DNA of 64,000 bases from an uncultured Lachnospiraceae bacterium (GTDB taxonomy: Bacteria; Bacillota; Clostridia; Lachnospirales; Lachnospiraceae). Below, piece after piece: positions 44,261 through 52,037 of the stretch. The stretch spans positions 1 to 64,000 of the forward strand of contig CAKRFU010000014.1 in the NCBI GenBank assembly GCA_934320845.1, written 5' to 3'. The notes under the pieces were generated by a model, which saw only the letters and a program-made list of their open reading frames with translations, searched no databases and was not told where the DNA came from. The position numbers and the translations under genes are program-made. Numbering within the stretch: position 1 is the first letter of the stretch; every line of letters starts with the position of its first letter.

Positions 44261-45019
44261 ATGATTAAGTTTGGAAAGAAAAAGGCGGTGAACAGTGATA
44301 CTGATAAAGATAAAAATAAAAAGACTGCCGTTAAGCATGACGAGCATAAGATAGAGATTATCAATGTTAATAAGACTTATGACATGGGGAGGGAGTCTCT
44401 TCATGTCCTGAAGAATATAAATTTCACGGTAGACGAGGGAGAATTTGTTGCTATTCTTGGACCCTCCGGTTCAGGTAAGTCTACACTTATGAATGTTATA
44501 GGCTGTATGGATCTTTTTGACGAGGGTGAATACTATCTTGACGGGCTTGCAATTCATGCAATGAAAGAAAAGAAACTTACAGGTATCAGAAACGAAAAAA
44601 TCGGATTTATATTTCAGAATTATCATTTGATACCTACATATACGGTTATTCAAAATGTTATAATGCCGCTTCTTATGAGAGGATACGAACATGAAGAAGC
44701 AGAAGAGCTGTGCATGGATACAATAGAAATGCTTGGTCTTAAGGAAAGAATAAACCATAAACCAAATGAACTTTCAGGCGGCCAGAAACAGAGAGTTGCA
44801 ATAGCAAGGGCACTGGTAGGTGAACCTACAATTCTTTTGGCAGATGAGCCTACGGGAGCACTTGACAGTAAAAGCGGTAAAGAAGTTTTAAAACTGTTTA
44901 GAAAACTTAATGACATGGGAAATACGATAGTTATGATAACACATGACCTTGAGGTTGCAAAAGCGGCAAAAAGGGTGGTTAAGATTGTAGACGGAGAGAT
45001 GTTTGCTGTCGAAAATTAA
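44261..45019 (+). CDS. MacB/LolD-type ABC ATPase
   Basis: A 252-residue ATPase: a basic N-terminal extension (about 1-27), then GPSGSGKST near residue 67, Q-loop FIFQNYHLIPTYT, LSGGQKQRVAIARAL near 172, LLADEPTGALDSKSG and ITHDLEVA. The A-x-DEPTGALD form is typical of MacB/LolD-type machines. It powers the permease at 42111. The start is the ATG after AAAGGTGG; a GTG 30 bases upstream overlaps the lipoprotein gene and is less likely. Last gene of the export operon. Confidence 0.93.
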   Translation: MIKFGKKKAVNSDTDKDKNKKTAVKHDEHKIEIINVNKTYDMGRESLHVLKNINFTVDEGEFVAILGPSGSGKSTLMNVIGCMDLFDEGEYYLDGLAIHAMKEKKLTGIRNEKIGFIFQNYHLIPTYTVIQNVIMPLLMRGYEHEEAEELCMDTIEMLGLKERINHKPNELSGGQKQRVAIARALVGEPTILLADEPTGALDSKSGKEVLKLFRKLNDMGNTIVMITHDLEVAKAAKRVVKIVDGEMFAVEN

Positions 45020-45032
45020 AAGATGGTTTAAA

Positions 45033-45061
45033 TTGACATGAGATGGGCAGAGTTTTACTCT
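45033..45061 (+). promoter_or_regulatory. Candidate promoter before the peptide-binding-like gene
   Basis: TTGACA (45033-45038), 17-base spacer, TACTCT (45056-45061). It overlaps the first in-frame ATG of the next gene (45038), supporting the later start at 45110. Confidence 0.45.
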
Positions 45062-45109
45062 AATTATATTAGCAATATAATTATCAGTGAAAGGAATAGT
45101 ATCTGCTCC

Positions 45110-46300
45110 ATGAAAAAAAATATAATTGTTGTTGTTTTTTATGTATGTCTTGTCATTATAGTAATCACTTCATTTTGCAAAAATAAAAAAGATGATAATA
45201 GTGAACAGATTACATATTCACAAATAAAACAAACTGATGTGAAAGTGAAAAGTGTTGAAAATGATACACAAAAAGTGCTGCATATAAAGGGTGATGTATC
45301 TGAAGGAATATCACCTTTTATATATAAGACAAAAGCTGACAGATATATATTGGATAAGTGTTATATAAATATATATAATGAGTTAAAAAAAATAAATTCA
45401 AATTCCAGATCGGTTTATTTTGAAAGTATAGAAAAAGACAGCCGGTATCTAAATAAAGGCAGAAAGAAAACAAAAAATAAGCTGACAACATACACAATAA
45501 GACTTAAAGAGGGAATTAGGGCAACAGACGGGATGGCTGTGACAGCTGATGATTTGATGTTTAATTACTATCTGAGAACCGATAGTTCGTATGAGGCATT
45601 TGACAATGTGTACAAGTGTAAGATACTTGGACTGTTAAATTATCAGACGGGTTGTGAGAACAGTTCAAAAGCAAAGTATACGCTCTATGCGAAAATAAAG
45701 AAACCGTCTGCTGCAATGAAAAAAAAGATAAAAACAAAAATAATATATCCCGAGATAAAAGACGCATTTGAGTGGACGAGTTCTTTATACCGGGATGAAA
45801 CTTACTCTTACATAACAGACAAATATCCGAGGACAAGGGATTTGTTTGTTTATTTTTTTTCTCTGAATCCAAAATATAAAGCGAAAAATAAGGATGCTGA
45901 TACAGTGATAAAACAGATTTCAGCCCAATACGGTTATGATTACAAAAAACTTGGAAAAGTGACAGGAAAGAATTATGATGCTCTTGTAAAAAAAATCGTA
46001 CTCAATGAAATCTGCAAAAAGCAGCCGGACAAAAAGCGGCGTATAAAGGGGCTGACAAAGATTGACAGCTACACGATACAGATACAGGTATATGAAAAGA
46101 CATCTGAGAAAGATTTGTTTGATTTTTATGTAGTCCCGCTTGCAAAATGGGGTGATGTACAAAGCTTTGATTCAAATTATCAGTGGGGAGTGAAAAAGAC
46201 AAAAACAAATGAGATAACGGCAAAGAAAAATGTGACGGGTGATGAGACAGGAGATTTTAGGATAATCAGCAAAAATCCGTATGAACTTGTAGAGAAGTGA
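45110..46300 (+). CDS. Half-length solute-binding protein (SBP_bac_5-like)
   Basis: A 396-residue protein with an N-terminal hydrophobic segment (about 4-22) ending in ITSFCKNKK, not a clean lipobox. The body matches the first half of oligopeptide-binding proteins: YTIRLKEGIRATDGMAVTADDLMFNYY near residues 125-152 and a domain ending near AKWGDVQSFDSNY. The second lobe, about 200 residues, is missing; normal members have 500 or more. The body is Lys-rich. Start is uncertain: ATG 45110 lies 14 bases after AAAGGA. Either a degenerate gene or a one-lobe protein. No OppBCDF genes are nearby. Confidence 0.6.
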   Translation: MKKNIIVVVFYVCLVIIVITSFCKNKKDDNSEQITYSQIKQTDVKVKSVENDTQKVLHIKGDVSEGISPFIYKTKADRYILDKCYINIYNELKKINSNSRSVYFESIEKDSRYLNKGRKKTKNKLTTYTIRLKEGIRATDGMAVTADDLMFNYYLRTDSSYEAFDNVYKCKILGLLNYQTGCENSSKAKYTLYAKIKKPSAAMKKKIKTKIIYPEIKDAFEWTSSLYRDETYSYITDKYPRTRDLFVYFFSLNPKYKAKNKDADTVIKQISAQYGYDYKKLGKVTGKNYDALVKKIVLNEICKKQPDKKRRIKGLTKIDSYTIQIQVYEKTSEKDLFDFYVVPLAKWGDVQSFDSNYQWGVKKTKTNEITAKKNVTGDETGDFRIISKNPYELVEK

Positions 46301-46446
46301 ACAAAGGGACTGTTGCATTAATGAAAAATTGTACAGGATATAGAAGTAGTTACCATTAAATATCTATATTTGTATGAAATTTTCTTATTGCGGCGGTTTC
46401 TTTTTTTCTGAACTGTTATATTTTTGAAAAGATAAAAAGCTCATAC

Positions 46447-46513
46447 TTGACAAAATAAAACAATGTGTATATATTTTATATATAATATTTTTATATATAA
46501 AAATTTTACACAT
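46447..46513 (+). promoter_or_regulatory. PadR operon promoter with flanking palindrome
   Basis: TTGACA (46447-46452), 17-base spacer, TATATT (46470-46475). Inverted arms ATGTGTA (46463-46469) and TACACAT (46507-46513) surround an AT-only stretch just after the -10. PadR repressors bind ATGT..ACAT-type palindromes at their own promoters, so self-regulation is likely. Confidence 0.6.
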
Positions 46514-46539
46514 AATTAGCAAGGAAGGGGAGTGGAAAG

Positions 46540-46866
46540 ATGTACTATCCTGTATCAGCGCATCTGATAGAATTCTTAATCCTGTCGGTGCTGCAAAAAG
46601 AAGATTCTTACGGATATGAGATAAGCCGCACAGTTAAACTTGTGGCGGATATAAAAGAGTCAACACTTTATCCGATTTTGAAAAAACTTGAGAAAAACGG
46701 TTTTATGACAACATATACGAAAGAGTATCAGGGAAGAAAAAGAAAATATTATTCTTTAACGGATGCGGGTGTAGAGGAACTTAAATTCTTGAAATCAGAG
46801 TGGATAAGCTACAGGGACACAATCGATGATATAGTGGAAGGGAGAATGAAAGATGAAAACAGATGA
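46540..46866 (+). CDS. PadR family transcriptional regulator
   Basis: A 108-residue winged-helix protein with the PadR signature: LIEFLILSVLQKEDSYGYEISR near residues 6-29, STLYPILKKLEKNGF near 45-60 and GRKRKYYSLTDAG near 73-86, then a C-terminal dimer helix. It precedes DUF1700 and DUF4097 genes with an overlapping stop/start, a known operon type where the regulator often controls its own membrane proteins. AGGAAGGGGAG ribosome binding site. Confidence 0.93.
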   Translation: MYYPVSAHLIEFLILSVLQKEDSYGYEISRTVKLVADIKESTLYPILKKLEKNGFMTTYTKEYQGRKRKYYSLTDAGVEELKFLKSEWISYRDTIDDIVEGRMKDENR

Positions 46867-47464
46867 ATATTTAAGACAGCTTAGTAAATATCTGAAAAAG
46901 CTGCCTAAAGCAGATTATGATGATGCGATGGAGTATTTTACGGAATATTTTGCCGAAACGGATGAAAATGAGGCAAAAAAGCTTATGGATGAGCTTGGTA
47001 CACCAAAAGAAGCAGCTTGTGACATCATAAGTAATATTCTTGAAAAAAAGATAGATGAGAAAAAGCAGGCTGACAGTGAAAAGGAACAGCTTGACAGTGA
47101 CAAAAAATCGGTATTTGGTGTATTGTGGATAGCATTGCTTGCAATATTTGCACTTCCGGTAGCAACACCATTACTTATAAGTGGTCTTATCGTTATGTTC
47201 TGTGTTTTGCTGTGTGTGGTTCTGGCAGTTTTATGTGTATTTCTGTTCGGAGTGTGTGCGGCTATAGCAGGAATGGCAGTAATAGCCAGAGCAATTGTCA
47301 CCGTGAAACTTTCCATATCATCAGCTATAATGCTTTCAGGATTGGGACTTGCGGCAATAGGTGCCGGAATCATAATTGTTCTGCTTGGAGTTTTATGTGT
47401 CAGACTTTTTGCAGAACTTACAATAAAATTTGCACATAAGGCGTCTAAAAGGGGGAAAAAATAA
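46853..47464 (+). CDS. HAAS/DUF1700 membrane protein
   Basis: A 203-residue protein. The N-terminal HAAS domain (about 1-65) has YLRQLSKYLKKLPKADYDDAMEYFTEYF and a LGTPKEAA motif, and the rest has four or so hydrophobic helices (about 82-190). HAAS proteins are paired with PadR regulators and are thought to bind partners or sense membrane state. The gene overlaps the regulator by 14 bases and the next gene by 1 base (TAATG). Confidence 0.9.
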   Translation: MKTDEYLRQLSKYLKKLPKADYDDAMEYFTEYFAETDENEAKKLMDELGTPKEAACDIISNILEKKIDEKKQADSEKEQLDSDKKSVFGVLWIALLAIFALPVATPLLISGLIVMFCVLLCVVLAVLCVFLFGVCAAIAGMAVIARAIVTVKLSISSAIMLSGLGLAAIGAGIIIVLLGVLCVRLFAELTIKFAHKASKRGKK

Positions 47465-48438
47465 TGACAAAATTTATAAAGGGAGCATTGATAACCGGGA
47501 TTTTATGTATAGTTTTTGGTATGGGCATATTTTTTGCAGGCAAGGTAATGGGCGGCGGAAGATATGTAAAGAACATGGATTTTAGTTCAATGCTCACAAC
47601 AGACAGTAAAAATTTGAAAGAAGAATATGCGACATTAGAGAAAACAAAAATAGATGATTTCGATAAGATAAACATAAAAACAAATACAATTGACATTAAA
47701 ATTGCACAGTCGGATGACAAAAACTGTTATATAGCGTATAATCTGAAGAAAGAGAAAGGTGAAGTTCCGGCAGTCTATGAGGTGAGTGGTGGTGAGTTTA
47801 AGCTTAGACAGAAATCAAATCATGTTACGATAAATGTTGATTTGAGCGGGCTTGCTGCCATATTAAGCGGAACACAGGATTATGTCAGACAAAACCAGTT
47901 TGTATTATATCTGCCAAAAGACAAACAGATAAGTGAAGCAGAATTTGATACGGAAGACGGTGACATTTCAATTGACGGACTTAAAAGTGACAAGATGGAT
48001 ATAGCTGTAGATGCAGGTGATATTAAGTTTGAAGATACCGATATTAACAGCGGCAAAATAGCAACAAATGACGGAGATATTTCTGTTAAAAATACTAATT
48101 TAAAAGGTATGGATTTAACAGACAATTATGGAGACGTTAAGTGTAATGACGGCTCGTTTGAGGATATAGCCGTAAAATTAAATGATGGTGACTTAAAATT
48201 GCAGAATACCAAATTTACAGGAAATATAAAAATTAATTCCGGTTATGGGGATGTGAAAGTTATAGGCTTTGATGACTGGAATGACATTTTAGTCAGTGCA
48301 AAAACAAGTTACGGAGATATCAGCGTAAATCATAAAATAGACGGAGAAAAAACAGAAACGTCTTTTGAAAAAAATGTCGAAAATCCGTCTGCCAAACTTG
48401 AGATAAATTGTTCAGACGGTGATATTTCAATCAGATAG
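47464..48438 (+). CDS. DUF4097 (adhesin-like beta-repeat) membrane-anchored protein
   Basis: A 324-residue protein with one N-terminal membrane helix (about 10-28) and a long beta-solenoid-like domain with repeating GDI or GDV units: TEDGDISIDGL, VDAGDIKFEDT, TNDGDISVKNT, DNYGDVKCND, LNDGDLKLQNT and SGYGDVKVIG. This is DUF4097 (sometimes called putative adhesin). It closes the PadR-DUF1700-DUF4097 operon and should be exposed outside the membrane. Function unknown; related proteins sit in envelope-stress operons. Confidence 0.88.
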   Translation: MTKFIKGALITGILCIVFGMGIFFAGKVMGGGRYVKNMDFSSMLTTDSKNLKEEYATLEKTKIDDFDKINIKTNTIDIKIAQSDDKNCYIAYNLKKEKGEVPAVYEVSGGEFKLRQKSNHVTINVDLSGLAAILSGTQDYVRQNQFVLYLPKDKQISEAEFDTEDGDISIDGLKSDKMDIAVDAGDIKFEDTDINSGKIATNDGDISVKNTNLKGMDLTDNYGDVKCNDGSFEDIAVKLNDGDLKLQNTKFTGNIKINSGYGDVKVIGFDDWNDILVSAKTSYGDISVNHKIDGEKTETSFEKNVENPSAKLEINCSDGDISIR

Positions 48439-48460
48439 TATGAATATAAAATTTTCATAA

Positions 48461-48487
48461 CGTGCACCAAAAACAGTGCACGAATGG
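48461..48487. promoter_or_regulatory. Inverted LytTR-like site upstream of the regulator gene
   Basis: GTGCACGAATGG (48476-48487) is the reverse complement of CCATTCGTGCAC, the core of the two direct repeats at 50021-50055. A second GTGCAC at 48462-48467 makes a stem (CGTGCAC...GTGCACG). The 38 bases before the regulator start may mean self-regulation, or this may only be a terminator of the DUF4097 gene. Confidence 0.45.
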
Positions 48488-48524
48488 AAATTAATTACTA
48501 TAAAAAACAAGAACGAGGAACAGA

Positions 48525-49253
48525 ATGAAGATAGGGATTATTGAAGATGAAGCTGTGCATATGCAGATATTAAACAGATACATAAAAAACTGGGGAGTGG
48601 AAAGAAAAGAAAATATACAGATAAAAGAGTATGACAGTGCGGAAAGTTTTTTATTTGCATGGGATGATGAAAAGGACTTTGATATATTGTTTATTGACAT
48701 TCAGATGAAAAAGATGGATGGTATTAAAATGGCGAAGCGTATAAGGGAGTCTGACAATAATATAGCACTTGTGTTTACTACAGGTGTCACTGAATATATA
48801 TCAGAAGGTTATGAGGTTGAAGCACTTCATTATCTGATAAAACCTATCAAAGAAGAAAAAGTAGTACAGTGTCTTGAACGTGCAGCAAAAAGGAAAGCTG
48901 ATACGGAGTATATTATATTTCGTGGCGGGGACGGTGTTTATAAATTTTCAAAAAGAAAAATAATCTATGTCGAAGCAGATGGTCACAATACATTATTTCG
49001 TATTTCAGAAGATAATGAAAGCGTTACATATACTGTTATCGAAGCTGTCAAGAGTGTTGAAAAAAAACTCTCCGGTGAAAATTTTATCAAATGCCACCGT
49101 TCATATATGTGTAATCTTGGGTTTATACACAGCATTGGAAAAAATGAGATACTATTTGATGACGGTTCAAAAATTCCGGTTAGCAGACGTGCGTATTCTA
49201 TTGTGAATGAGGCATTTATAAATTATTACAGAAGGATTGAGGATGACAGATGA
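48525..49253 (+). CDS. LytTR family response regulator
   Basis: A 242-residue regulator. The receiver domain (about 1-120) has EDE at 7-9, the phosphate acceptor Asp58 in LFIDIQMKKMDG, and a Lys near 105 (LIKPIKEE). The LytTR DNA-binding domain (about 138-240) has VEADGHNTLF, KCHRSYMCNLGFI and PVSRRAYSIV. AgrA-type regulators bind pairs of direct repeats one or two helix turns apart; two such repeats lie before the first exporter gene. Its stop overlaps the kinase start by 4 bases. Confidence 0.92.
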   Translation: MKIGIIEDEAVHMQILNRYIKNWGVERKENIQIKEYDSAESFLFAWDDEKDFDILFIDIQMKKMDGIKMAKRIRESDNNIALVFTTGVTEYISEGYEVEALHYLIKPIKEEKVVQCLERAAKRKADTEYIIFRGGDGVYKFSKRKIIYVEADGHNTLFRISEDNESVTYTVIEAVKSVEKKLSGENFIKCHRSYMCNLGFIHSIGKNEILFDDGSKIPVSRRAYSIVNEAFINYYRRIEDDR

Positions 49254-49987
49254 AAATAAATATGGTGTGTATAGCTGCAATCTTTGTTATAGCAGCAGTT
49301 GTTCTTATTATTGCAATAAGGAAACTTATACTTTTTATCACGGAAAAAAATATATCAGCATATCAGAGCAGCCTTATTGAAAGACATTATGAGGAAGTTG
49401 AAAATATGTACCGGCAGACAAGAGGGTGGCGGCACGATTACCGCACACATATACAGACGATGAAAGCTTATCTGCAGATGAAAGAATATGATAAACTTGA
49501 TACATACTTAAACGACCTTGAGATTGACCTTACTACGGTTGATACTGTTATAAAAACAGGAAATGTGATGATTGATGCGATTTTAAACAGCAAGATTTCA
49601 CTTGCCGGTCAGAGAAAAATAAAAGTTGATGCGAAAGCCATTGTGCCATCTGACTTAAATACTTCTGTTTCTGAGGTCGACTTAAGTATTGTACTCGGCA
49701 ATCTTATGGATAATGCGATAGAGGCGTGTCAGAAGATAAAAGATGAGGATAAGAGATTTATCAGGGTTTATATTGATATTCTGAAAGGTCAGCTTTATAT
49801 GTATGTTATGAACTCATCTGAGGGTAAGTTAAAAAGAAGCGGAAATCTGTACCACTCAACAAAAAAAGAAGAATATCATGGCTTTGGTCTGAGAAGAACA
49901 GACAAAGTAGTGGAAAAATATGGTGGGTATCTGAACAGACAGGATGAGGAAGGGGTATTTGCAACAGAGGTAATGCTGCCATTATAA
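49250..49987 (+). CDS. GHKL (AgrC-like) sensor histidine kinase, short form
   Basis: A 245-residue kinase: one N-terminal membrane helix (about 5-27), a helix pair with the phospho-His in RGWRHDYRTH (His62), and a GHKL ATPase domain (about 140-245) with LGNLMDNAIEACQ and GFGLRR. AgrC-type kinases usually carry six membrane helices, and this one has only one, so it probably does not sense a peptide by itself in the same way. It could read a signal through a partner, such as the exporters. Cytoplasmic side catalysis; partner is the overlapping LytTR gene. Confidence 0.9.
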   Translation: MKINMVCIAAIFVIAAVVLIIAIRKLILFITEKNISAYQSSLIERHYEEVENMYRQTRGWRHDYRTHIQTMKAYLQMKEYDKLDTYLNDLEIDLTTVDTVIKTGNVMIDAILNSKISLAGQRKIKVDAKAIVPSDLNTSVSEVDLSIVLGNLMDNAIEACQKIKDEDKRFIRVYIDILKGQLYMYVMNSSEGKLKRSGNLYHSTKKEEYHGFGLRRTDKVVEKYGGYLNRQDEEGVFATEVMLPL

Positions 49988-50020
49988 ACTAAAAAAGAAC
50001 AATGTTATTGTTAAAAACTA

Positions 50021-50086
50021 ACCATTCGTGCATGAAACATACCGTTCGTGCACGAATTTATTTTTGCCTGAAAAAAGTGTTATCAT
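50021..50086 (+). promoter_or_regulatory. Direct-repeat operator and promoter of the exporter operon
   Basis: ACCATTCGTGCATGA (50021-50035) and ACCGTTCGTGCACGA (50041-50055) match at 13 of 15 positions and start exactly 20 bases apart, about two helical turns. A -10-like TATCAT follows at about 50081-50086 with no good -35 at the right distance, the layout of an activator-dependent promoter. LytTR regulators bind such repeats. Confidence 0.65.
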
Positions 50087-50119
50087 ATGGAAAACAAATT
50101 GAAGGAGAGGAAGAAAGAA

Positions 50120-51943
50120 ATGAATGAGAATAGGACGAAGCGTTATGGAGTGATAAGCGATATACTATGGATTTTCGGCTTGATGAAAAAATACTGTCCA
50201 GCTGCATTGTTTCTTACGGCGGTTGAGATATTTATGCGTGTGCTGCAGCCGTTTCTTGGTATCATATTATCCAAAGCGGCAGTTGATATTGTCACAGGTG
50301 ACACAGGGATGAATTTAAGCGTATTTATGCTGATGCTGTTTGTTTATATCGTGGCAAAAGCCGTCGGTGCAGGAAGCTGGGGAGGAAAGTATATTCCATG
50401 TAACAATATGAGATTTTTGCTTTTGTCGGAACTATTTTTGAAAAGTCAGAAAGTAGCTTATCAGTGCGGTGAGGGCGGAGAAAATAAAAAGACATATAAC
50501 AAAGCGGTAAACACATTAGGCAATGAGGGAGATGACGGTGCTACAAGTAATCTCATAAACCAAACGGTATCTATTATTATAAATATTTTATGTTTTGTAT
50601 TATATTCTGGGGTTATAGGAAGCCTTAATATGTTTATGCTTGCTGTCGTTATCATTTTGTCACTTATAAACTGTTATGCACAGGATTATGGTATGAAATA
50701 CTATGAAAGCGTGAGAAAAGAAAGTGCAGAACTTAACAGTAAATATTACTGTATACGGGGCAATATGGGAAATACAAGTATGGCAAAGGATGTAAGGATG
50801 TTTGATATGGATAACTGGCTCTCGAAGCTTAGGGACAATATCATCGGAAAGATAACGGATTTTAATATCAAAAAAGGAAAAGTTACATCCCGTGTTGAAA
50901 AAGTTGGTTTTTTAATATCCATGCTGTGTGATATGACAGTGTATATATACCTTATAAATAAAGCCGTGCAGGGAAGTATAACGGCAGGAGAATTTGTGAT
51001 GTATTTTGGTGCAGTGGCAGGTTTTTCAGGCTTTGTGGGAAATATTATACATGACATGTTAGAGTTAAGCAATGCCGCTAAAAAGGCAGATGATATAAGA
51101 AAATATTTTGACCTTGAGGATGAGCAGATGGATGACGGTGAGGGGACAAAAGAGTTAAAATTTCCTCTGGAAATAGAGTTTCGTGATGTGAGTTTTTCAT
51201 ATAAAAGTAATGATGAAAACAAGGAAAATGTGAAGATTTTTGAGCATTTTAATCTGAAGATAAATTCCGGAGAAAAAATAGCATTAGTCGGTGTAAATGG
51301 TGCAGGAAAGACTACACTTGTAAAATTGCTTACAGGAATGTATGAGCCTGATGAGGGATGCATTTTGATAAACGGTATTGACAGAAACAGATTTGCAAGA
51401 TCGAAATTTTATAAGTTGTTTTCTGTTGTATTTCAGGAATATTTTATACTTCCGTTTAAGATAAGTGAAAATATATCTTTGAAAAGAGCAGCAGATACAG
51501 ATAATGAAAAGGTACTTGATGCACTTGAAAAAGCAGGTTTAAAAGAATATTTAGACAGCAGGGGAATAACACCTGAGCGTTATATAACAAAGTCAATGCA
51601 TAAAAACGGTATTGAATTGTCGGGAGGTCAGAACCAGCGTCTTTTGCTTGCAAGAGCATTGTATAAAGATGCACCGGTGCTTGTGCTTGATGAGCCGACG
51701 GCGGCACTTGATCCGATTGCTGAAAGTGAGATATATAACAGTTATGTAAAATATACGGACAAAAAAACAGCAATATTTATATCGCATCGATTTGCAAGTA
51801 CAAGATTTTCAGACAGGATAATCATGCTTGAAAAAGGAAAAGTGATAGAACAGGGAACGCATGAGGAGCTTATGCAGATGAATAAAAGATATGCACAGAT
51901 GTTTGAAGTGCAGAGCAGTTATTATGATGAGAGGACAGTATGA
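50120..51943 (+). CDS. ABC exporter half-transporter, first of two
   Basis: A 607-residue half-transporter: six membrane helices (about 25-320) and an ATPase with GVNGAGKTT near residue 392, QEYFILPFK, LSGGQNQRLLLARAL, LVLDEPTAALD and SHRFAST. All catalytic positions are canonical. With the second exporter (52038) it could form a heterodimer, or each could be a homodimer. The substrate is unknown, and no precursor peptide is seen nearby. Start is the ATG after AAGGAGAGG; the upstream ATG at 50087 is inside the promoter region. Predicted to be under control of the LytTR regulator. Confidence 0.9.
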   Translation: MNENRTKRYGVISDILWIFGLMKKYCPAALFLTAVEIFMRVLQPFLGIILSKAAVDIVTGDTGMNLSVFMLMLFVYIVAKAVGAGSWGGKYIPCNNMRFLLLSELFLKSQKVAYQCGEGGENKKTYNKAVNTLGNEGDDGATSNLINQTVSIIINILCFVLYSGVIGSLNMFMLAVVIILSLINCYAQDYGMKYYESVRKESAELNSKYYCIRGNMGNTSMAKDVRMFDMDNWLSKLRDNIIGKITDFNIKKGKVTSRVEKVGFLISMLCDMTVYIYLINKAVQGSITAGEFVMYFGAVAGFSGFVGNIIHDMLELSNAAKKADDIRKYFDLEDEQMDDGEGTKELKFPLEIEFRDVSFSYKSNDENKENVKIFEHFNLKINSGEKIALVGVNGAGKTTLVKLLTGMYEPDEGCILINGIDRNRFARSKFYKLFSVVFQEYFILPFKISENISLKRAADTDNEKVLDALEKAGLKEYLDSRGITPERYITKSMHKNGIELSGGQNQRLLLARALYKDAPVLVLDEPTAALDPIAESEIYNSYVKYTDKKTAIFISHRFASTRFSDRIIMLEKGKVIEQGTHEELMQMNKRYAQMFEVQSSYYDERTV

Positions 51944-52001
51944 AAAATCCATATGCGCAAGATTTTTCATATTCAAGATTTGTGTTTCACACAAACTTGA
52001 T
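51939..52001 (+). other. Two consecutive stem-loops between the exporter genes
   Basis: TATGAAAAATC (51939-51949) pairs with GATTTTTCATA (51961-51971), and TCAAGATTTGTGT pairs with ACACAAACTTGA (about 51974-52001) with one mismatch. Together they fill most of the 94-base gap. There is no T-run, so they look like mRNA processing or stabilising stems rather than terminators. Confidence 0.6.
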
Positions 52002-52037
52002 ATGTAAAAAGAAGCGTGTACAGAAATGAGAGGTAGT

